From contig CADCXA010000008.1 of the NCBI GenBank assembly GCA_902806565.1, forward strand, positions 310,001 through 374,000: a stretch of 64,000 nucleotides of DNA. The letters run 5' to 3'. The notes under the pieces were generated by a model that saw nothing but the letters and a program-made list of their open reading frames with translations, was not told the origin of the DNA and made no database searches. Below, piece by piece: positions 36,077 through 48,555 of the stretch. This stretch comes from Hypoxylon rubiginosum (taxonomy: Eukaryota > Ascomycota > Sordariomycetes > Xylariales > Hypoxylaceae). Position 1 is the first letter of the stretch; every line of letters begins with the position of its first letter. The position numbers and the translations under genes are program-made.

Positions 36077-37101
36077 ATGCCTTCCATCATGAAGACCGCA
36101 GGTGTCCTGGCAGGACTGGCCGCCGTTGCTTGCGCCCTACCCGCACAGCCTAAGATGACCTCGAGACAAAACCACATCTACAGCCTCGCCAAGCGTCAAA
36201 ACGCAGCCGCCGCTGCTCTTGGCTTAGCAGATGTCGACATCCTGCAATTGTATGTCTCGCTTACCTTCTCACACTTGGATGAATAAGTCACTAACTAGAT
36301 GATAGCGCACTGACCCTGGAATGGCTTGAGGCCTCCTTCTACCAGCAAGGTTTCGCCCAGTTCGCCGACGACCAATTCAAGGCTCTTGGCTTGAACGATA
36401 TTCAACTTGCCGACCTAAAGGGCATTGGCACCAGTGAGCAGTCCCACGTCGGTCTGCTACAGAGCGCCATCGCACAAGCTGGTGTTCAGCCTGTGCAGCC
36501 TTGCCAATACAACTTCGGCTTCACCGATGCCGCCGGCATGGTTGCTACTGCATCCATTCTTGAGAGCGTTGGTATTTCCGCTTACCTCGGTGCCGCGCCT
36601 CTTGTTTCGGACACCAAGATTCTCAGCACCGCTGCTTCCATTCTCACCATCGAGGCCCGACACCAGTCGTTTATTCGCGTCGCCTCGGGTGTCGCCGCCT
36701 CCCCCTCTCCCTTCGACACGCCTCTGGGCCCCAAGGCTGTCTTCTCCCTGGCCGCACCCTTCATCCAGTCGTGCCCTGGCGGTTCCAACCTGATCCTGAC
36801 TGCTTTCCCCGCCCTGACGATGACCAGCCCTGCTCCGGTAGCTGGCGTCATGGCTCTCGCGGAGGGAAGCATGTTGAACTTCCAGAGCGACGCGGCGTCG
36901 GGAGCTACCTTCTGCGGCTTCACCAACTCCGCCGCGCCCGGTGGCACTGCTTTCTCCCCCTTCGTTGCTGCTACCGGTTGCGCTCTCCCGCCCAACCTAG
37001 CCGGCACCGTCTACGTCACCCTCACCAGCGCCGCCCCGGCCACCGGTGTTCTGACGGACGACATCACCCTAGCTGGCCCGATGGTCATGAACCTCAGCTA
37101 A
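36077..37101 (+). CDS. secreted ferritin-like domain protein (Rds1-like)
   Basis: Exons 36077-36249 and 36306-37101 join across a 56-bp intron to 322 residues; the junction reads LQFALTLEWLEASFYQQGF. The start MPSIMKTAGVLAGLAAVACALP is a clear signal peptide. A dibasic SLAKR site near residue 40 may be cut by a Kex2-type protease. The body has the ferritin-like pattern with LEWLEASFY (Glu), EQSHVGLL (Glu and His) and EARHQSFIR (Glu and His). This is the family that includes fission yeast rds1, whose transcription responds to nutrient stress; its biochemical role is unknown. It probably acts in the wall or outside the cell. Confidence 0.9.
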
Positions 37102-38042
37102 GCGGTTTTTCGACGAATCAAGGTGTTAAGCGATATTAGGAAGTTGCATATTTTAATGGTGCACCCGCCATATGGTGGGTGCATGACTTAATCATCCGGT
37201 GGGAAAGAGGAAAGACGGGCACGTCAAGATTAGAGGGCGCTACAACCAGCGCCAGGGAAGGGCAAAAGAGGAAATGAAATGAGACGAGCACACACACACG
37301 GGACAAACGAGCGAGGGGGGTCTCGGTAGCTCGCACAGTACCGTACCACCAGCTTAGACCAATATATCTCGTTTGTGTCCAATTGTTCAGTCTTCCTGTC
37401 TCGCGCTCATCATCATCATCATCATCTTTGTACGTAACCAAACCAAACCTCAACACCGGATCTCTCGAATCTCTCGCCTGTACCTATATACTATTATACC
37501 CCCCCTTTTTTATTATCTACCGGAGACCAGGCGTCAAGGAAAGAGGCATTAAAGGCGGAAGATGGGGGAGAGATTAGGAGAACAGCCAATGGCTTTTTAC
37601 TTTTTCATTTCGTTTATTTTTTTTCAACTTCAAACATATTATTCTTTTTTTCTTCTCATAGTGGTAATAGGAAAGGCGTGGGGATGGATAGGATGTAATA
37701 TCCCATGCGAAGACCTCAAATGATGATGAAGTGGAGGTAGAATTGGTTGGCGAAGAGAGATATACTTGAGAGAAAAGAGGTGGGCGATACCCCGATAGCG
37801 CAGACCAGAAAAGAGGTCGCTTGGAGATTCTGATTCAGGATTTAGACTTGAATAGAAAAATATGAAGACGCTTTAATTCATTCTGGTGTGTTTTTTGTGA
37901 CTTTATCCAAGGGTGCTTGGTTGATGTGTATCTACCTACATAGGTACTGGTTAAAGTCTATCACGCAGCTGCGGCTTATGTCTTGGGTATAAGGTATTTT
38001 AGTGCGCATGTCTTTAAGGCTGAAAGTAGTCGACACATGACG
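37102..38042. other. intergenic region before the tRNA gene
   Basis: No gene is supported. It contains the 3' UTR of the ferritin-like gene and a short ATC trinucleotide repeat at about 37408-37424. Confidence 0.5.
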
Positions 38043-38116
38043 GGTCCCATAACTCAGTTGGTTAGAGTGTCGTACTAATAATGCGAAAGTCGAGAGTTCG
38101 ACCCTCTCTGGGACCA
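38043..38116 (+). tRNA. tRNA-Ile (anticodon AAU)
   Basis: A full cloverleaf of 74 nt without intron. The acceptor stem GGTCCCA pairs with TGGGACC, followed by discriminator A. The D arm is ACTC…GAGT, and the anticodon arm TCGTA-CTAATAA-TGCGA has AAT at the anticodon position. The T arm is GAGAG-TTCGACC-CTCTC. A TTTTT pol III terminator follows at about 38127. AAU is read as IAU after deamination in eukaryotes. Confidence 0.97.
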
Positions 38117-38680
38117 TAAATATAATTTTTAATTATCTACGCCTATAAAAATGCGTAATTTTCATTGATTAATCATTTTCAGTGCTTAAAATTTTTTTTT
38201 TTTTTTTTTACACAAATTGATTGAAAATTAATTGTCGCTGGGTGTACTGCAGGCAGAAATAGGAGGGGTGTTAGGGTAGGGACTTCAAGGCGTAGAGCAG
38301 GCTAGAGAGAACCCGATTTCAGAGGCAGCGTTCAGGAGTGGGATATGTTGGTGTGCGGCGCTGTTCCATACGAGCGCCTCACGAGCACAGTTTTCCCTCT
38401 CCCTTGTATTTACCACCAGGCCCCTGATGATAATTATATCGTGGACATGGGACTCGTACCTGGTAAGTTCAAATGGCTTTTTGCTCGTTTTTTAAAGACA
38501 CATCTCAGAGCAGCGCACCTATCGATCAACTCTCAAGTAGAATTATTGCCACTGCTTTCAAGACGATGCTTAGCGGTGATTATCCGACATCTATATGACA
38601 TTCAAGTCCCTACCTAAGGGCACTGTAGACCTGATTCGACGAGACGGTCCCGCGCCCATCAGCCATCAAGCGGCACTGCT
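38117..38680. other. intergenic region between tRNA-Ile and the seven-TM gene
   Basis: Includes the tRNA terminator and an 18-nt T run at about 38192-38209. A 90-codon open frame at 38345-38617 has no recognisable features; I treat this region as promoter and leader. Confidence 0.45.
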
Positions 38681-40280
38681 ATGTCGCAACTGCCTGCGGG
38701 TACGCTTGGGGATGCAGTCGGCGTGCTGCTATTCACCTTCATCTGCCTCTTTACCAATATTCTCCTGGTGTGGCTGTACTGCGCCATCAATGAGCCGTGG
38801 CACTGTAAGTCGGCCCTCACTTAAGTCTTACACTCACGCATTCGATACGTGTCTCCGGCTGATCGCTCCGGACAGATGTGGCTCTCATCGGTTATTTCGC
38901 TATTTTGTGCACCACAAGTAGCATTATCCAGCAGATCTACAACTACACGTACGTCTCAATTGGTCGTCGAGTGCCCTAATGTCGATGCTGAAACCCTCAA
39001 GCCTGTGGACCGACCTACTCTGGGCCCAGCTGTCCTACATCAAGGCAAACTATGAAAATGCCGACGTCGTGTTTAACAACGGCAACTTCGGGTTTATGAG
39101 AGTTCTCGCTATCATCAGTGTGTCACACCTACGAACCCTCCGACGCGGCGTCCAACAGAATGCCATATGATGACGCATCATACTGACCAGGCGGGCGTAG
39201 GGTTGTTCTGCTACATCGTTGAGTCGACCTATCTGTTGGCATAGTTAGTGCGCTATTCACTCACTAGATAACACATAGAATATTGCTAAGAACACAAATA
39301 TCAGCTGCATCCATGTCCGCCCGATACCGATAGGCTTTTGGCAAGCAAGGCGCAAGCCAGAGAAGATATCTACCATTGTCGGCATAGTCGCCCCTATAAT
39401 CGGAGCCGCCATTACCATTGGCCTGCTCCAGACTGCAGCGGTACAGAGGAGCTTCATCGCGTATCTGATCGTGGCAAATGTGCAATGTGAGCTGGAACCA
39501 TCATCATCTAGCAAAAAACTTTCTTTGCTTGCCCGCGAGTGCTTTCATAACTCACCTAGTTGTAGCTGTCCTGAGCTGTTTGATCAGCATAGTCTTGATT
39601 TTCCTGATCACCGTAACGTTCATCCGGTCCAAACTCGCCTGGAGGCGCTTGAGGCCGAGCAGCGGGCCCAGCGGCTCGTGGCCACGCTGGAGAAACGAGA
39701 ATCGGGCCGAGGGTCGACCAGCCCCTCGTTCAGCATACACAGCCCAAGGGGTCATCTTCGATGACAATTGGCTGGTCATCCGTCTGTCCGTTGCCGTCGT
39801 CCTCATCACGTAGGTCTACCACGCCGAGAGTATCTGTTTCGTTGTCTATTATAGTGATTTAGTCACTGACTAGGAGATGCTAGGGGGTTCATATTAGCCA
39901 ACATCGTCACGCACCTCCCTCAGCGTGATGATATACTGAGAGACGCGCAAGCCAGCGAGCCCGACCTGAGTGCCGCGAGGGCCAGATCGAATATCATTGG
40001 CTACATCTTCGGCGTAACGCCTGGCCTGGCCATATTCATTGTCTTCGGCCTCGGCGGAGCGTTCCGTCAGGTTATGTACGACAGGCTCATGCCGAGGAGG
40101 TGGCGCCGAATATTCTCGAATAAAACTCGTACGAGAGAGTCCACTCTAGAAGGCGGTGTTTCATTAGAAAACATACCTCCTCGTGCGAGAGAGCGCTCAT
40201 CTTCGGGCTCGGGGGTTGCTTTGTTGCACTCACCCAGTGTTGCCTCGCCATCGATACCGACGGACAACTTTGCTGATTGA
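38681..40280 (+). CDS. orphan seven-transmembrane protein
   Basis: Seven exons (38681-38804, 38876-38948, 39002-39117, 39201-39243, 39305-39486, 39560-39809, 39884-40280) join in frame at consensus sites and give 394 residues. Introns are 53-83 bp with CTGAC- or CTAA-type branch sites. Seven hydrophobic segments are visible: LGDAVGVLLFTFICLFTNIL, YVALIGYFAILCTTSSII, RVLAIIRLFCYIVESTYLL, IVGIVAPIIGAAITIGLL, FVAVLSCLISIVLIFLITV, RLSVAVVLITGFILANIV and IIGYIFGVTPGLAIFIVFGL. Between the second and third lies a conserved-looking polar loop (YIKANYENADVVFNNGNFG). The C-terminal tail is Arg- and Ser-rich, probably cytoplasmic. The topology suits a GPCR-like receptor, but I recognise no named class and claim no ligand. 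Exons of 43 and 73 nt make automatic prediction difficult. Confidence 0.82.
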
Positions 40281-42036
40281 AAGAGCTGGCTAAGATATTC
40301 CGGAATATAGGCTAGGCTGGAACCAATTTAATGATGTAGGTTGAGCGAGTTTATAGGTGAAGCTCAGTGTCACTTGGCCGACATGTGATATAGTTCAGTT
40401 TGATCCCAACACACGGTTCAACTCCCAAGTAACACAAGTGGCCAGCCTGACAAAAGTCTTCCACGTACTCGACTCACATGCCTCATGTCTGCGACGTGAT
40501 GATATCTTTCGAAATGGTGTTTCTTCCAGATGAAAGCGAGTGCTTTGCTGGGGTGTCCTTGCCTGTTGGTGTCGGTTTACGGAATAGCAGCACTGACCTT
40601 ATATGCCTCTATGATGCTTGGCTTTAAGAGTAATAAAGGTAAGGTATCATAGATATTACATTGTAAGGGCCTACAGACAGGTGAATGTGCTGGCTTTCAG
40701 GTCTAATACAATGGCTACAATCATTTCCACAAAGAAAATCACACGTAAAGACCCAGATGAAGCTATCCCCTGTAACAAGGGTTGGTCATGTCTTCCTTCC
40801 ATCTTCATATTTGCCTCTTAGTCTACAAGGGACATAGTAGGTGAGAGACTAGGCAAGCTTCGCTTCTTTCTATCTCTTAGTTCTAAGAGGCCCATTGACA
40901 GTGTCTACTTACCTATTCATCCGTGCTAACATTACCTACATGTATATCCCAAAAGAAGACAATAAGCCTGCTCTATTAGATCCTCCGCGAAGCTTGTCTT
41001 TCTTTATCAGAGAGAATCAGGTATCCAACCAAGCTTGCTTTACCTCCTGTATTTTCCTTACAAGGATATCCAACTATAAGTACAAGATATCCTGTCCCTT
41101 CTTAACTACCATCTTGGCCAAACATGCTCAAGCCACACATCAAAATTTCTTTGCCATAGAACACTATATCCAAAGCTCCGTCGTCTCTTATCATCCAAGT
41201 TAGGAGCTAAAACAACCCTACACCAGCTAAGTCCAAGGCATCGCTAAGGAAAACTAGCCGCTCGAAGTCTTCTCATCACCTTGATAATTGCTAATCTATT
41301 AAAAGCACGTCCCAAGCTGGCTTCTACCGCATATCCCAGTCACCCACCTGTTGATTATGGTAACGACTACAGATAAGTACCGTCCAATCCCCCCTCCTCT
41401 CTAGGCCTACGTACGGTCTGTCTATGATGACTGCCTCTCTGTTGAGTATCAGAGGCTGTAACCGTGGCGATCATTGAATACAGCCCGTGTTCTGGTCTGA
41501 GACATTCCCCCTTTCCTGACCCCATGCTACATGCCCCCTACTGCTCATCTAGTTACCGCTGATGTAATAGGCTAGATGGGGAAGACTTCTAGTCTCGCAT
41601 GTTTATGTCTACCTAGGTAGACATTGAGGCCGTAAAGCTGCAACGTCGCTGCTGTGCGGAGCAGCAACCCGGGAAAGGAGGTAAGTACTCTACCATCCTA
41701 ATACTCGTCTACCTTTTCTTGCTTAGCATGTGATGTAAGGGTTTCTTTTTGAGTATCGGGCGAGATACGGATGATATATATTATGGTTATCATTCTGATG
41801 CATCTTTTCAATTGAACGTTTTCCTTCTCTGTAACATTGATGCACAGCTGACACTATTCGATGCGCATGTGACTGGGAATGACTATCAGTTCTGTTGCTC
41901 GACCCCCAACTATTGAACCTTCTCGCTGTCGATACCCTGCTACGATCCAATTCTCGACAAGCAACTATATCGCTCGATGCTCATTTTGGGGCAAGACGTA
42001 CACATGAAATTAACATGACTTATACATTCCACTCGT
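40281..42036. other. convergent gene-free stretch
   Basis: About 1.75 kb between two convergent genes. It is low in GC with short unconvincing frames; no RNA gene or repeat element is identified. Confidence 0.5.
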
Positions 42037-43128
42037 TTAATAGTCGTAAAATCCCTTGCCACTCTTCTTCCCCAACCAGCCAGCGTCAACCATCTTAGCA
42101 AGTAGCACACTTGGTCGATACTTGGAGTCCCCTGTCTCTTGGTGAAGGACCTTCATGATAGCTAGACACGTGTCGAGGCCGATGAAATCAGCAAGCTGAA
42201 GTGGCCCCATCGGGACATTCGTGCCGTTCTTCATGATGGCGTCGATGGCGTCGCGGTCGCCAACACCGGTCTCTAGGCATATCACCGCTTCGTTGATATA
42301 TGGCATCAAGATACGATTTGCTAAGAAACCGGGGGAATCCGCAGACACGGAGGGGATCTTTCCCATGGCCTTGCAGAAAGCGACGGCGGTATCTACGGTC
42401 TCCGCGCTTGTTTGCAATCCGCTGATAATCTCGACACCCTTTTGCACAGGTACCGGGTTCATGAAGTGAGTTGATACCACGCGAGAGCTCGCCGACATAT
42501 CTCTGGGATCCTTCGTAGTCGCCGCGGCGATCTTGGTGATGGAGATGGACGACGTGTTGGTCGCCAGGATGGCGTGCTTCGAGCACACTTCCGCGAGCTT
42601 GGCGAATATGTCAAACTTCAATTGCGGAATCTCGGGTACGGCCTCGATTACAAAATCGACTTCCGAGAGTGCTTCCATTTCCGTGGTTGGAAAGAGCTTG
42701 GATCGTGCCTCGTCTGCCTGTTCCTGTGTGATTCGCGACTTGGAGACATCCTTGGACAGGAGCTTCTCTGAGGGCCAATGAGCATTTTCAATTTGAGAGA
42801 GATGAGGCCGATAATAGTGAAAACGAACCTGCAAATCCCAAACCCCTATCGAGAGCAGCTTTTGATGAGTCGACGAGCGTGACCGGGACACCAGCTCTCT
42901 GTGCGGCGACCAAAGCAATTCCTAGCCCCTGAGGAGATGTGTGAGCTTTTGAGTTGTGACGAGATCTCATAAAAATCACATGTGAACGGAGACAACTCTC
43001 ACCATTTGGCCCGCGCCCAAGACGCCTAGACTCTTTACCTCAGCTGCATATCGAGTTGGGCTGGAGCTAAAATGTCTAATTTGGCGACCGAGCTGTAAAG
43101 CTCTTATTCTTCCAATTGTGCTTGCCAT
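42037..43128 (-). CDS. mitochondrial 3-hydroxyacyl-CoA dehydrogenase
   Basis: Oxidises L-3-hydroxyacyl-CoA to 3-ketoacyl-CoA with NAD+ in beta-oxidation. Three exons (43128-43003, 42928-42829, 42767-42037) give 318 residues. The N-terminus MASTIGRIRALQLGRQIRHF followed by SSSP is a typical mitochondrial presequence. The NAD-binding GAGQMG is assembled across intron 1, and VTLVDSSKAAL supplies the acidic end of the second strand. The 3HCDH signature appears as ATNTSSISI, the catalytic-His segment STHFMNPVPVQKGVEII, DSPGFLANRILMPYINEA and MGPLQLADFIGLDTCLAIM. The C-terminus GWLGKKSGKGFYDY is characteristic. It could equally be called 3-hydroxybutyryl-CoA dehydrogenase; chain-length preference cannot be read from sequence. 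Its start lies 361 bp from that of TOF1 on the other strand. Confidence 0.93.
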
Positions 43129-43489
43129 TTTGAAGTCTACCGTTCATCAATGTTACTTGACTCAAAGGATGAGAGATGCATGTGGTGAGCCGAGCCGAAG
43201 TTATGAGGTCAGTTAAGGTGAAAGGAATGGCGGGCTGTTGCCGGAAAGCCTCGGGTTGCGGATAACTGTGGGGCAAGCAGCTCGACGGCTCGGCTTAGCT
43301 ACCGCACAGACCAGCAGAAGCCAATTAACCCCGAAATGTCTTGGCGCATTGACGCGTAAATCAAAAGATGAGCGCGTCGCGTTTGTCAATTTATATCATC
43401 TTGGGCTTTCCAATCTTGGCATTGATGATCCAACACCAAACCACGGACAGCAAAACTCTGGCGTAGGAAGACAATTCCTCGTCGTTAAC
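43129..43489. promoter_or_regulatory. shared divergent promoter (HADH / TOF1)
   Basis: A 361-bp head-to-head spacer between two start codons. Both core promoters must lie here, though they serve unrelated functions (fatty-acid oxidation and fork protection). Confidence 0.45.
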
Positions 43490-46400
43490 ATGGAGTCGTT
43501 AGACGGTAATGCCACTACTGATATAGTGCACCCCGAAGTTCGGGCGCATATCAACAGTCTCGTCTCAGCTGTTAGTGATTCCGCATACCTGATCCTCTGT
43601 TTGATAGTGGAGTTACTAATCACGATCCTGTAGCTTGGTGGTTTCAGTGCCGATGATGACGGACGATACGTGCTTGGAGACTCCGCCTTGGAAGTCTTGA
43701 AAGATATTAAGAAATGGATTCGATTTTACGACGAGAAAACGAACCGAATGGACGTTGCGCGATGCTTGGCCGAGGCGAATATAATCGAGGGCGACTTGCT
43801 GCATATTCTTGCGACTTGGCCTGAAGCTGCTACCGATAATAAATTCAGAGCAAGAGCTGCCCTTTCGTGTTTCGAGATTATGGTACCGTTGACCTGGCCG
43901 TTGGAACGAGACCTCGAACAGATGACCGTCAACCACCATCGACACCTTCCAGTGCTGCAGCTCGCCCAAGTCGGCTACAAGCGTGCCATTATCAACTTCG
44001 ATGCTGCCCAGATTCTCCACACCGCCGTGCGAGTCGCGCTGCCTTCCATGGCTCTCTCCCGTAGCGATCGATCCTCCCGCGACGACGGAATTATTAAACT
44101 GGTCCTGTTGTTTCTGCGAAACGTAGCCATGATCTCCCCTCCCCCGGGTGCCCAGTATGACGGCGACGAATCCCAGATCTCCCGTTCGGCTCTGATCGAC
44201 GCATTTTCCTTCCAAGATATTCTTCTTACCATACTGACGATAGCCTCGAACATGGGAGAGGACTTCAACCAGGAAGCCCTAATTGTGATGGAGATCATCT
44301 TCCATCTGGTCAAGCGTGTGGACGTTTCTAAGCTATTTATGGACGACAAGCAGCTTAGCAAGGCGAAATCCAACGAGCTCACGGCCATGATGAATAAAGA
44401 AGCAGCCATGCACCGACCCTATAACCGAAAAGCTCCGTCGAGGCACAATCGATGGGGAACTATGATCTGGGTGGATAGGGGTGATGGCAAGGTCTCAACG
44501 GTCACTGGTCAGGATGCCTTGCTGGATTCTGCAACTAGGCAACAGAAGATGGACAGCAGCAAAGTGTTTCGACCACCGCGAAGACCCAGGAAAGATGACA
44601 TGGAGCCAAAGGACCTTGGACCACCAGTGTCACTCAACCCCAGAGCGCGCCAGCAGCTCAAAGGCTTTGTTGAGGAGTTTCTAGATTCCGGCTTCAACCC
44701 CCTTTTTCAACACATCCGAAAGAAGCTCGAGGAACAGAAAGATTACGTCTTCGAACATCACTCACGACAATTCTTCTACCTGGTGTCGTGGTTTCTAGAA
44801 GCTGAGAGGATGCGGAAGAAGGCTGCGAAGGATAGCAAGTCCATCAACCCTGATGATATTGGGTCCTTCAACCTCGTTGCCGGTGTGCTTAACCAGCAAA
44901 TGTTCATCACATTGAATAGGGCAATTGGTGATTCCTTAGAAAGCAAGCGATGGCAAGAGCTGTGCGCCGCCATGCGATGTTTTACGCAGATTCTCTTAAC
45001 AGTACAGGAAATGTCCGAATCTGGAAATGAAGACGACGAGGAGATCGCGGAGAATATCCTTAGCCGCATTTTCTACGAAGAAGAAACGCACGACCGAATT
45101 GCAAATATTGCCAAAGACTACAAGGACCAAGGCTTTGATTACCTTGATGCCAGCACTGAGCTTACTCATACTTACCTCCGTGTGCTAGAAGCATTTTCAA
45201 AACAGAACGTGGATATGCAAGTGCGATCTCGACGACGAGTTCGAACAAAGAAGAAGGCCGTAAAAGCTGCTGGAGAGGATGAGGAAAATCCCGTAGAAGA
45301 GGAAGATGATTCCGAGAATGACCAGGCAAATGCGGAGCGGACATCACGCGAGCGGAAGTTCGACTTTACTCGATTTGTGAATCGCTTCATCCCTCAAGGC
45401 GTCGTCGACACATTCGTCAAATTTACAAAATACTACCATGACTTAAACGACTCTCAGCTCAAGCGAGCGCATCGTTATTTCTATCGCATAGCTTTCAAGC
45501 AGAACATGAGTGTGATGCTTTACCGAATCGACATTATCCAGCTGTTTTACAGTATGATCAAGGGCCAGGAGCCCCTGGATAGGAGTTCGACGATGTACAA
45601 GGAATGGGAAGAACTGGTAAAACAGATTCTCAAGAGGTGCATCCGCAAGATCGAGGAACGACCCCAACTAATCATCGAAATGTTGTTCTCGAAGCTCAAC
45701 GCAACGGCACATTACTTGGAGTATGGATACGAGAAGCAGACACTCTCAACGTCACAGTCTAGACCAGCGGCCGAGTTGGAATTCCGACATATCGTCGAAC
45801 GGGATCAACAGATTGCGATCGCCGTGGGCGTCCTATTAGATAAGAACTTGGCTGACCATATCAACTGGGTCAAATCTCAATTATCCGCCGCAGAATCTGA
45901 AAGGAGGGCCTGGGAAGCCGCAGAGAAGGCAATGCCCTCCGTGGAAGGAGCTGAGAAACAGGGTGAAGAGCAGAACGCGGAGAACCCCCCAACTAAAGAG
46001 TCTCCCTCTATCTGTAGGTGATCCTCTCTAAATACTAACGAATCGCAACTCACAATCTTTAGCTATACGGCCAGATAATGATGCCCGCCGCATCGCTATG
46101 TTTAAGAATTCTCATCTCCGGCTTCTCATGAAACTCGTTGGTTTCGAGCGTCTTGTCCCAACTGTGGACGAGACGCCGGAATCAGCTTGGATCATCCCGT
46201 CCCATTTGACGGTTGACCAGATTCAGGACTCTCTAGACTTGATTAAGAAGGCAGAGTTCAGCCCGCCAACGTTCGAGGACGGTAAACTAGCCGAAGATCA
46301 GCTGAGAAGGAAAACCGCCCCGCGGAAGAAGGCAGTGTTTGACGACGACGATGACGGAATCGTTGATGATGATGATGACGACATTCTCTTCCCTGCAGGC

Positions 46401-47093
46401 GGCCCGACAGCCAGAAAGGTGGCAGACGAGTTCCTAGACAAGCCGAAGAAGACCCGGCGGCGTCGGCGTCGAGGTAGTGACGCCGAGGAGTTGTCTGAGG
46501 AGCTGCTCGAAGAGAAAGCACGCGCCCGCAAGGAACGCGAGAAGGCCAAAGCGCACCGATTCAAAAGCGAACTCTTCGTGCACGCAAGCGACGACGAGTC
46601 GGACGACGACGGAGAGCGCTGGGCCGAGTTCTACGCCAACGAGGAGAAGATCCGCCAACGCCAGAAAGAAGCCGCTCGGGGCGCGACTGGCGTTACGACG
46701 TCGGCGGCGCCCAAGCCCGTGGAGAAGCGCAAGCTCCAGGTGTTGCTGTCTGCTGATAGCGATAATGACGACGACCTTATCCTGCCGGAAGAGTCTGACA
46801 ATGATGAAGATTCTAGCCGGCCGAAGAAGAGCCAGGGCGACGACGATGAAGATTCTGATGCTGCTGGCACCGATGATACACCGCTATCGTCGAGCCCACA
46901 TGTTGGCTCGGTGTCAAGTGCTAAGCGAAGACGCCTGTCTAAGGAGCCAGCTGCTCCACAAGAAGCGCCGTCTGTTGATGTTGATATGGAAGACGCTGAT
47001 GACGATGAAGATATCCCCGCTTCGAAGCCAGCTCCTAGAGCACGGGGGAGGGCTAGAGCGGGATTTATTGTTGATAGCAGTGATGAAGAGTAA
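43490..47093 (+). CDS. tof1: replication fork protection complex subunit Tof1/Swi1 (Timeless family)
   Basis: Exons 43490-43570, 43634-46013 and 46063-47093 join in frame to 1163 residues. Tof1 with Csm3 travels with the replisome, pauses forks at barriers and supports the S-phase checkpoint. The Timeless N-terminal domain begins [23 protein letters not shown] across the first intron. It continues with [50 protein letters not shown] and [16 protein letters not shown]. The middle ([35 protein letters not shown]) and the [16 protein letters not shown] region are also typical. The C-terminal third is highly charged with Asp/Glu blocks and ends in a disordered tail. The last intron is 49 bp with a TACTAAC branch site. 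Confidence 0.95.
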
Positions 47094-47471
47094 TGATCAG
47101 GACAGGGAAGATTGCATAGTCACGGCGTTTCTGGGGTACTTGATTGATGGCGAATAGGTATGTGCATAACGAGCGGTTGGCTTCAATACTTGTACACTCA
47201 GGATGGTGTACTCTAGCACGATATGCGAAATAGAGAGATATTCTCTCTCAGAAGAATAGTCGGGTAGACTATGTCAATTAAGGAATGACTAGATCCATGT
47301 CCTTCAGCGTCTGCGGACCATTAAGCAACGACAATAGAGCTGCCGTAGAATATATACAAGAACAACTTCAAAGACAATAGTGTTTCCTCAAATTCGGCCA
47401 ATTTCCCATTTATCCAGAGCTTATTATAACACGCTCGAAAACTCGGTAGAAATTTCGCTCAAGTGGCGGAC
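47094..47471. other. convergent 3' region between TOF1 and the metallothionein
   Basis: About 380 bp, AT-rich, with no gene seen; it should contain both 3' UTRs. Confidence 0.5.
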
Positions 47472-47645
47472 TTATTTCTTCTTAGAGCATAAGTGTTAGT
47501 AAAAGACATGATCAAATGGAAACGGTTTAGAAAGGGGCAAGGGGTTTCTTACGGGGCAGTCAGAGCATCCACAGCTCTGCTCGCAGCCGCACGAGCCGGA
47601 GCTGGCGCAGGTACAGGAGCCGGAGTTTTTGCAGGAGCAAGCCAT
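47472..47645 (-). CDS. metallothionein
   Basis: A 33-residue protein in two exons, 47645-47553 and 47480-47472 (9 nt), separated by a 72-bp intron with a TACTAAC branch site. It has nine cysteines at positions 3, 5, 11, 13, 19, 21, 25, 27 and 30, mostly as C-x-C pairs (CSC, CTC, CGC, CGC), among Ser and Gly, and ends in DCPKK. There are no aromatic residues. It matches small fungal copper metallothioneins, which buffer Cu(I) and sometimes Cd or Zn in the cytosol. Without splicing the frame would run on for 17 residues of ordinary composition. The acceptor is AAGAAG, so use of the second AG would delete one Lys. Confidence 0.9.
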
Positions 47646-48555
47646 TGTGTATAGGTATGGCTGAAGGTTGTGATTTAGTGGGAATATGTTGCAATAGTCT
47701 TTTGTTGATTGCTGATTGGTTGGCAAAGGGGAAACTTAGTTACTGACAAGACAAGCTTTTGGCCATCAAGGTAGGATAATAACCTCTTTATATATACCCA
47801 GTTTGCCGTCAACCAACTCTCCAGGTTGGATAAGAGAAGGTCGAGCTGGTCTAAGCTATTACCGGAACCAACGGTCCAAAGGCATGAAGCGATTACGCTA
47901 GCCTCCGATCTCTGACGACATGGTCTGCTGGTTCGTGCTGTAACAAAGACGTCAGCGGCTCCAGTCGCGAAGCCAGCTGCGCTTGCGCTCGGCGCCAACA
48001 AAGAGGGGGAAAGATTGGGCTGTCCCCGTTTTAGTCTAGAGAGCTAGGCTAGTGTTGGGGTTCTTACATAACGAGATGGTATACTACACTCATATGTTCG
48101 TATAGCATGGCTATGCTATTCGTTGTTGGCTCTAAGCAAGTCACAAGGTCTAAAAGCCGTGGCTAGATAGCATAAGTTCACAAGGTAAGGGAGACAGACG
48201 GGACGAGCGGGCAGTTGGCTCGGAGAGACTTAAGTTTCGTCGTGTTAATTGAAGATAAACAATGGCTAAGTGTAGGTACGCTGTGAACAACTATCTAGCC
48301 ATATATCTCCTCAGTTGGAGGTTCATTCATATGTAGCGTTACTTCATCACATGTAATAGTAGTCGTAGTAGCTATATGCCGAGGGTTCCGTCCTTCCCAC
48401 CTCCCTCCCCCATCCTTCTCTTTCGTATCGCTTGAAATTTCGTATAGAAGAGATGCGAACAACACAGACAAGATACAACAAACACGCTAAAAATTTCCCA
48501 AATTAAGCCGGAGAAGGGATTGTTTTATTAAAAAAACAACAACAGCAACAGACAT
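47646..48555. other. gene-free stretch between metallothionein and formate dehydrogenase
   Basis: Should hold the metallothionein promoter and the formate dehydrogenase 3' UTR. No gene is supported and no specific metal-response site is claimed. Confidence 0.45.

Noticed and set aside
37932..38117. Minus-strand 61-codon ORF over the tRNA-Ile gene
   Set aside because: It is the antisense of the tRNA and its flank; such frames are a frequent false call.
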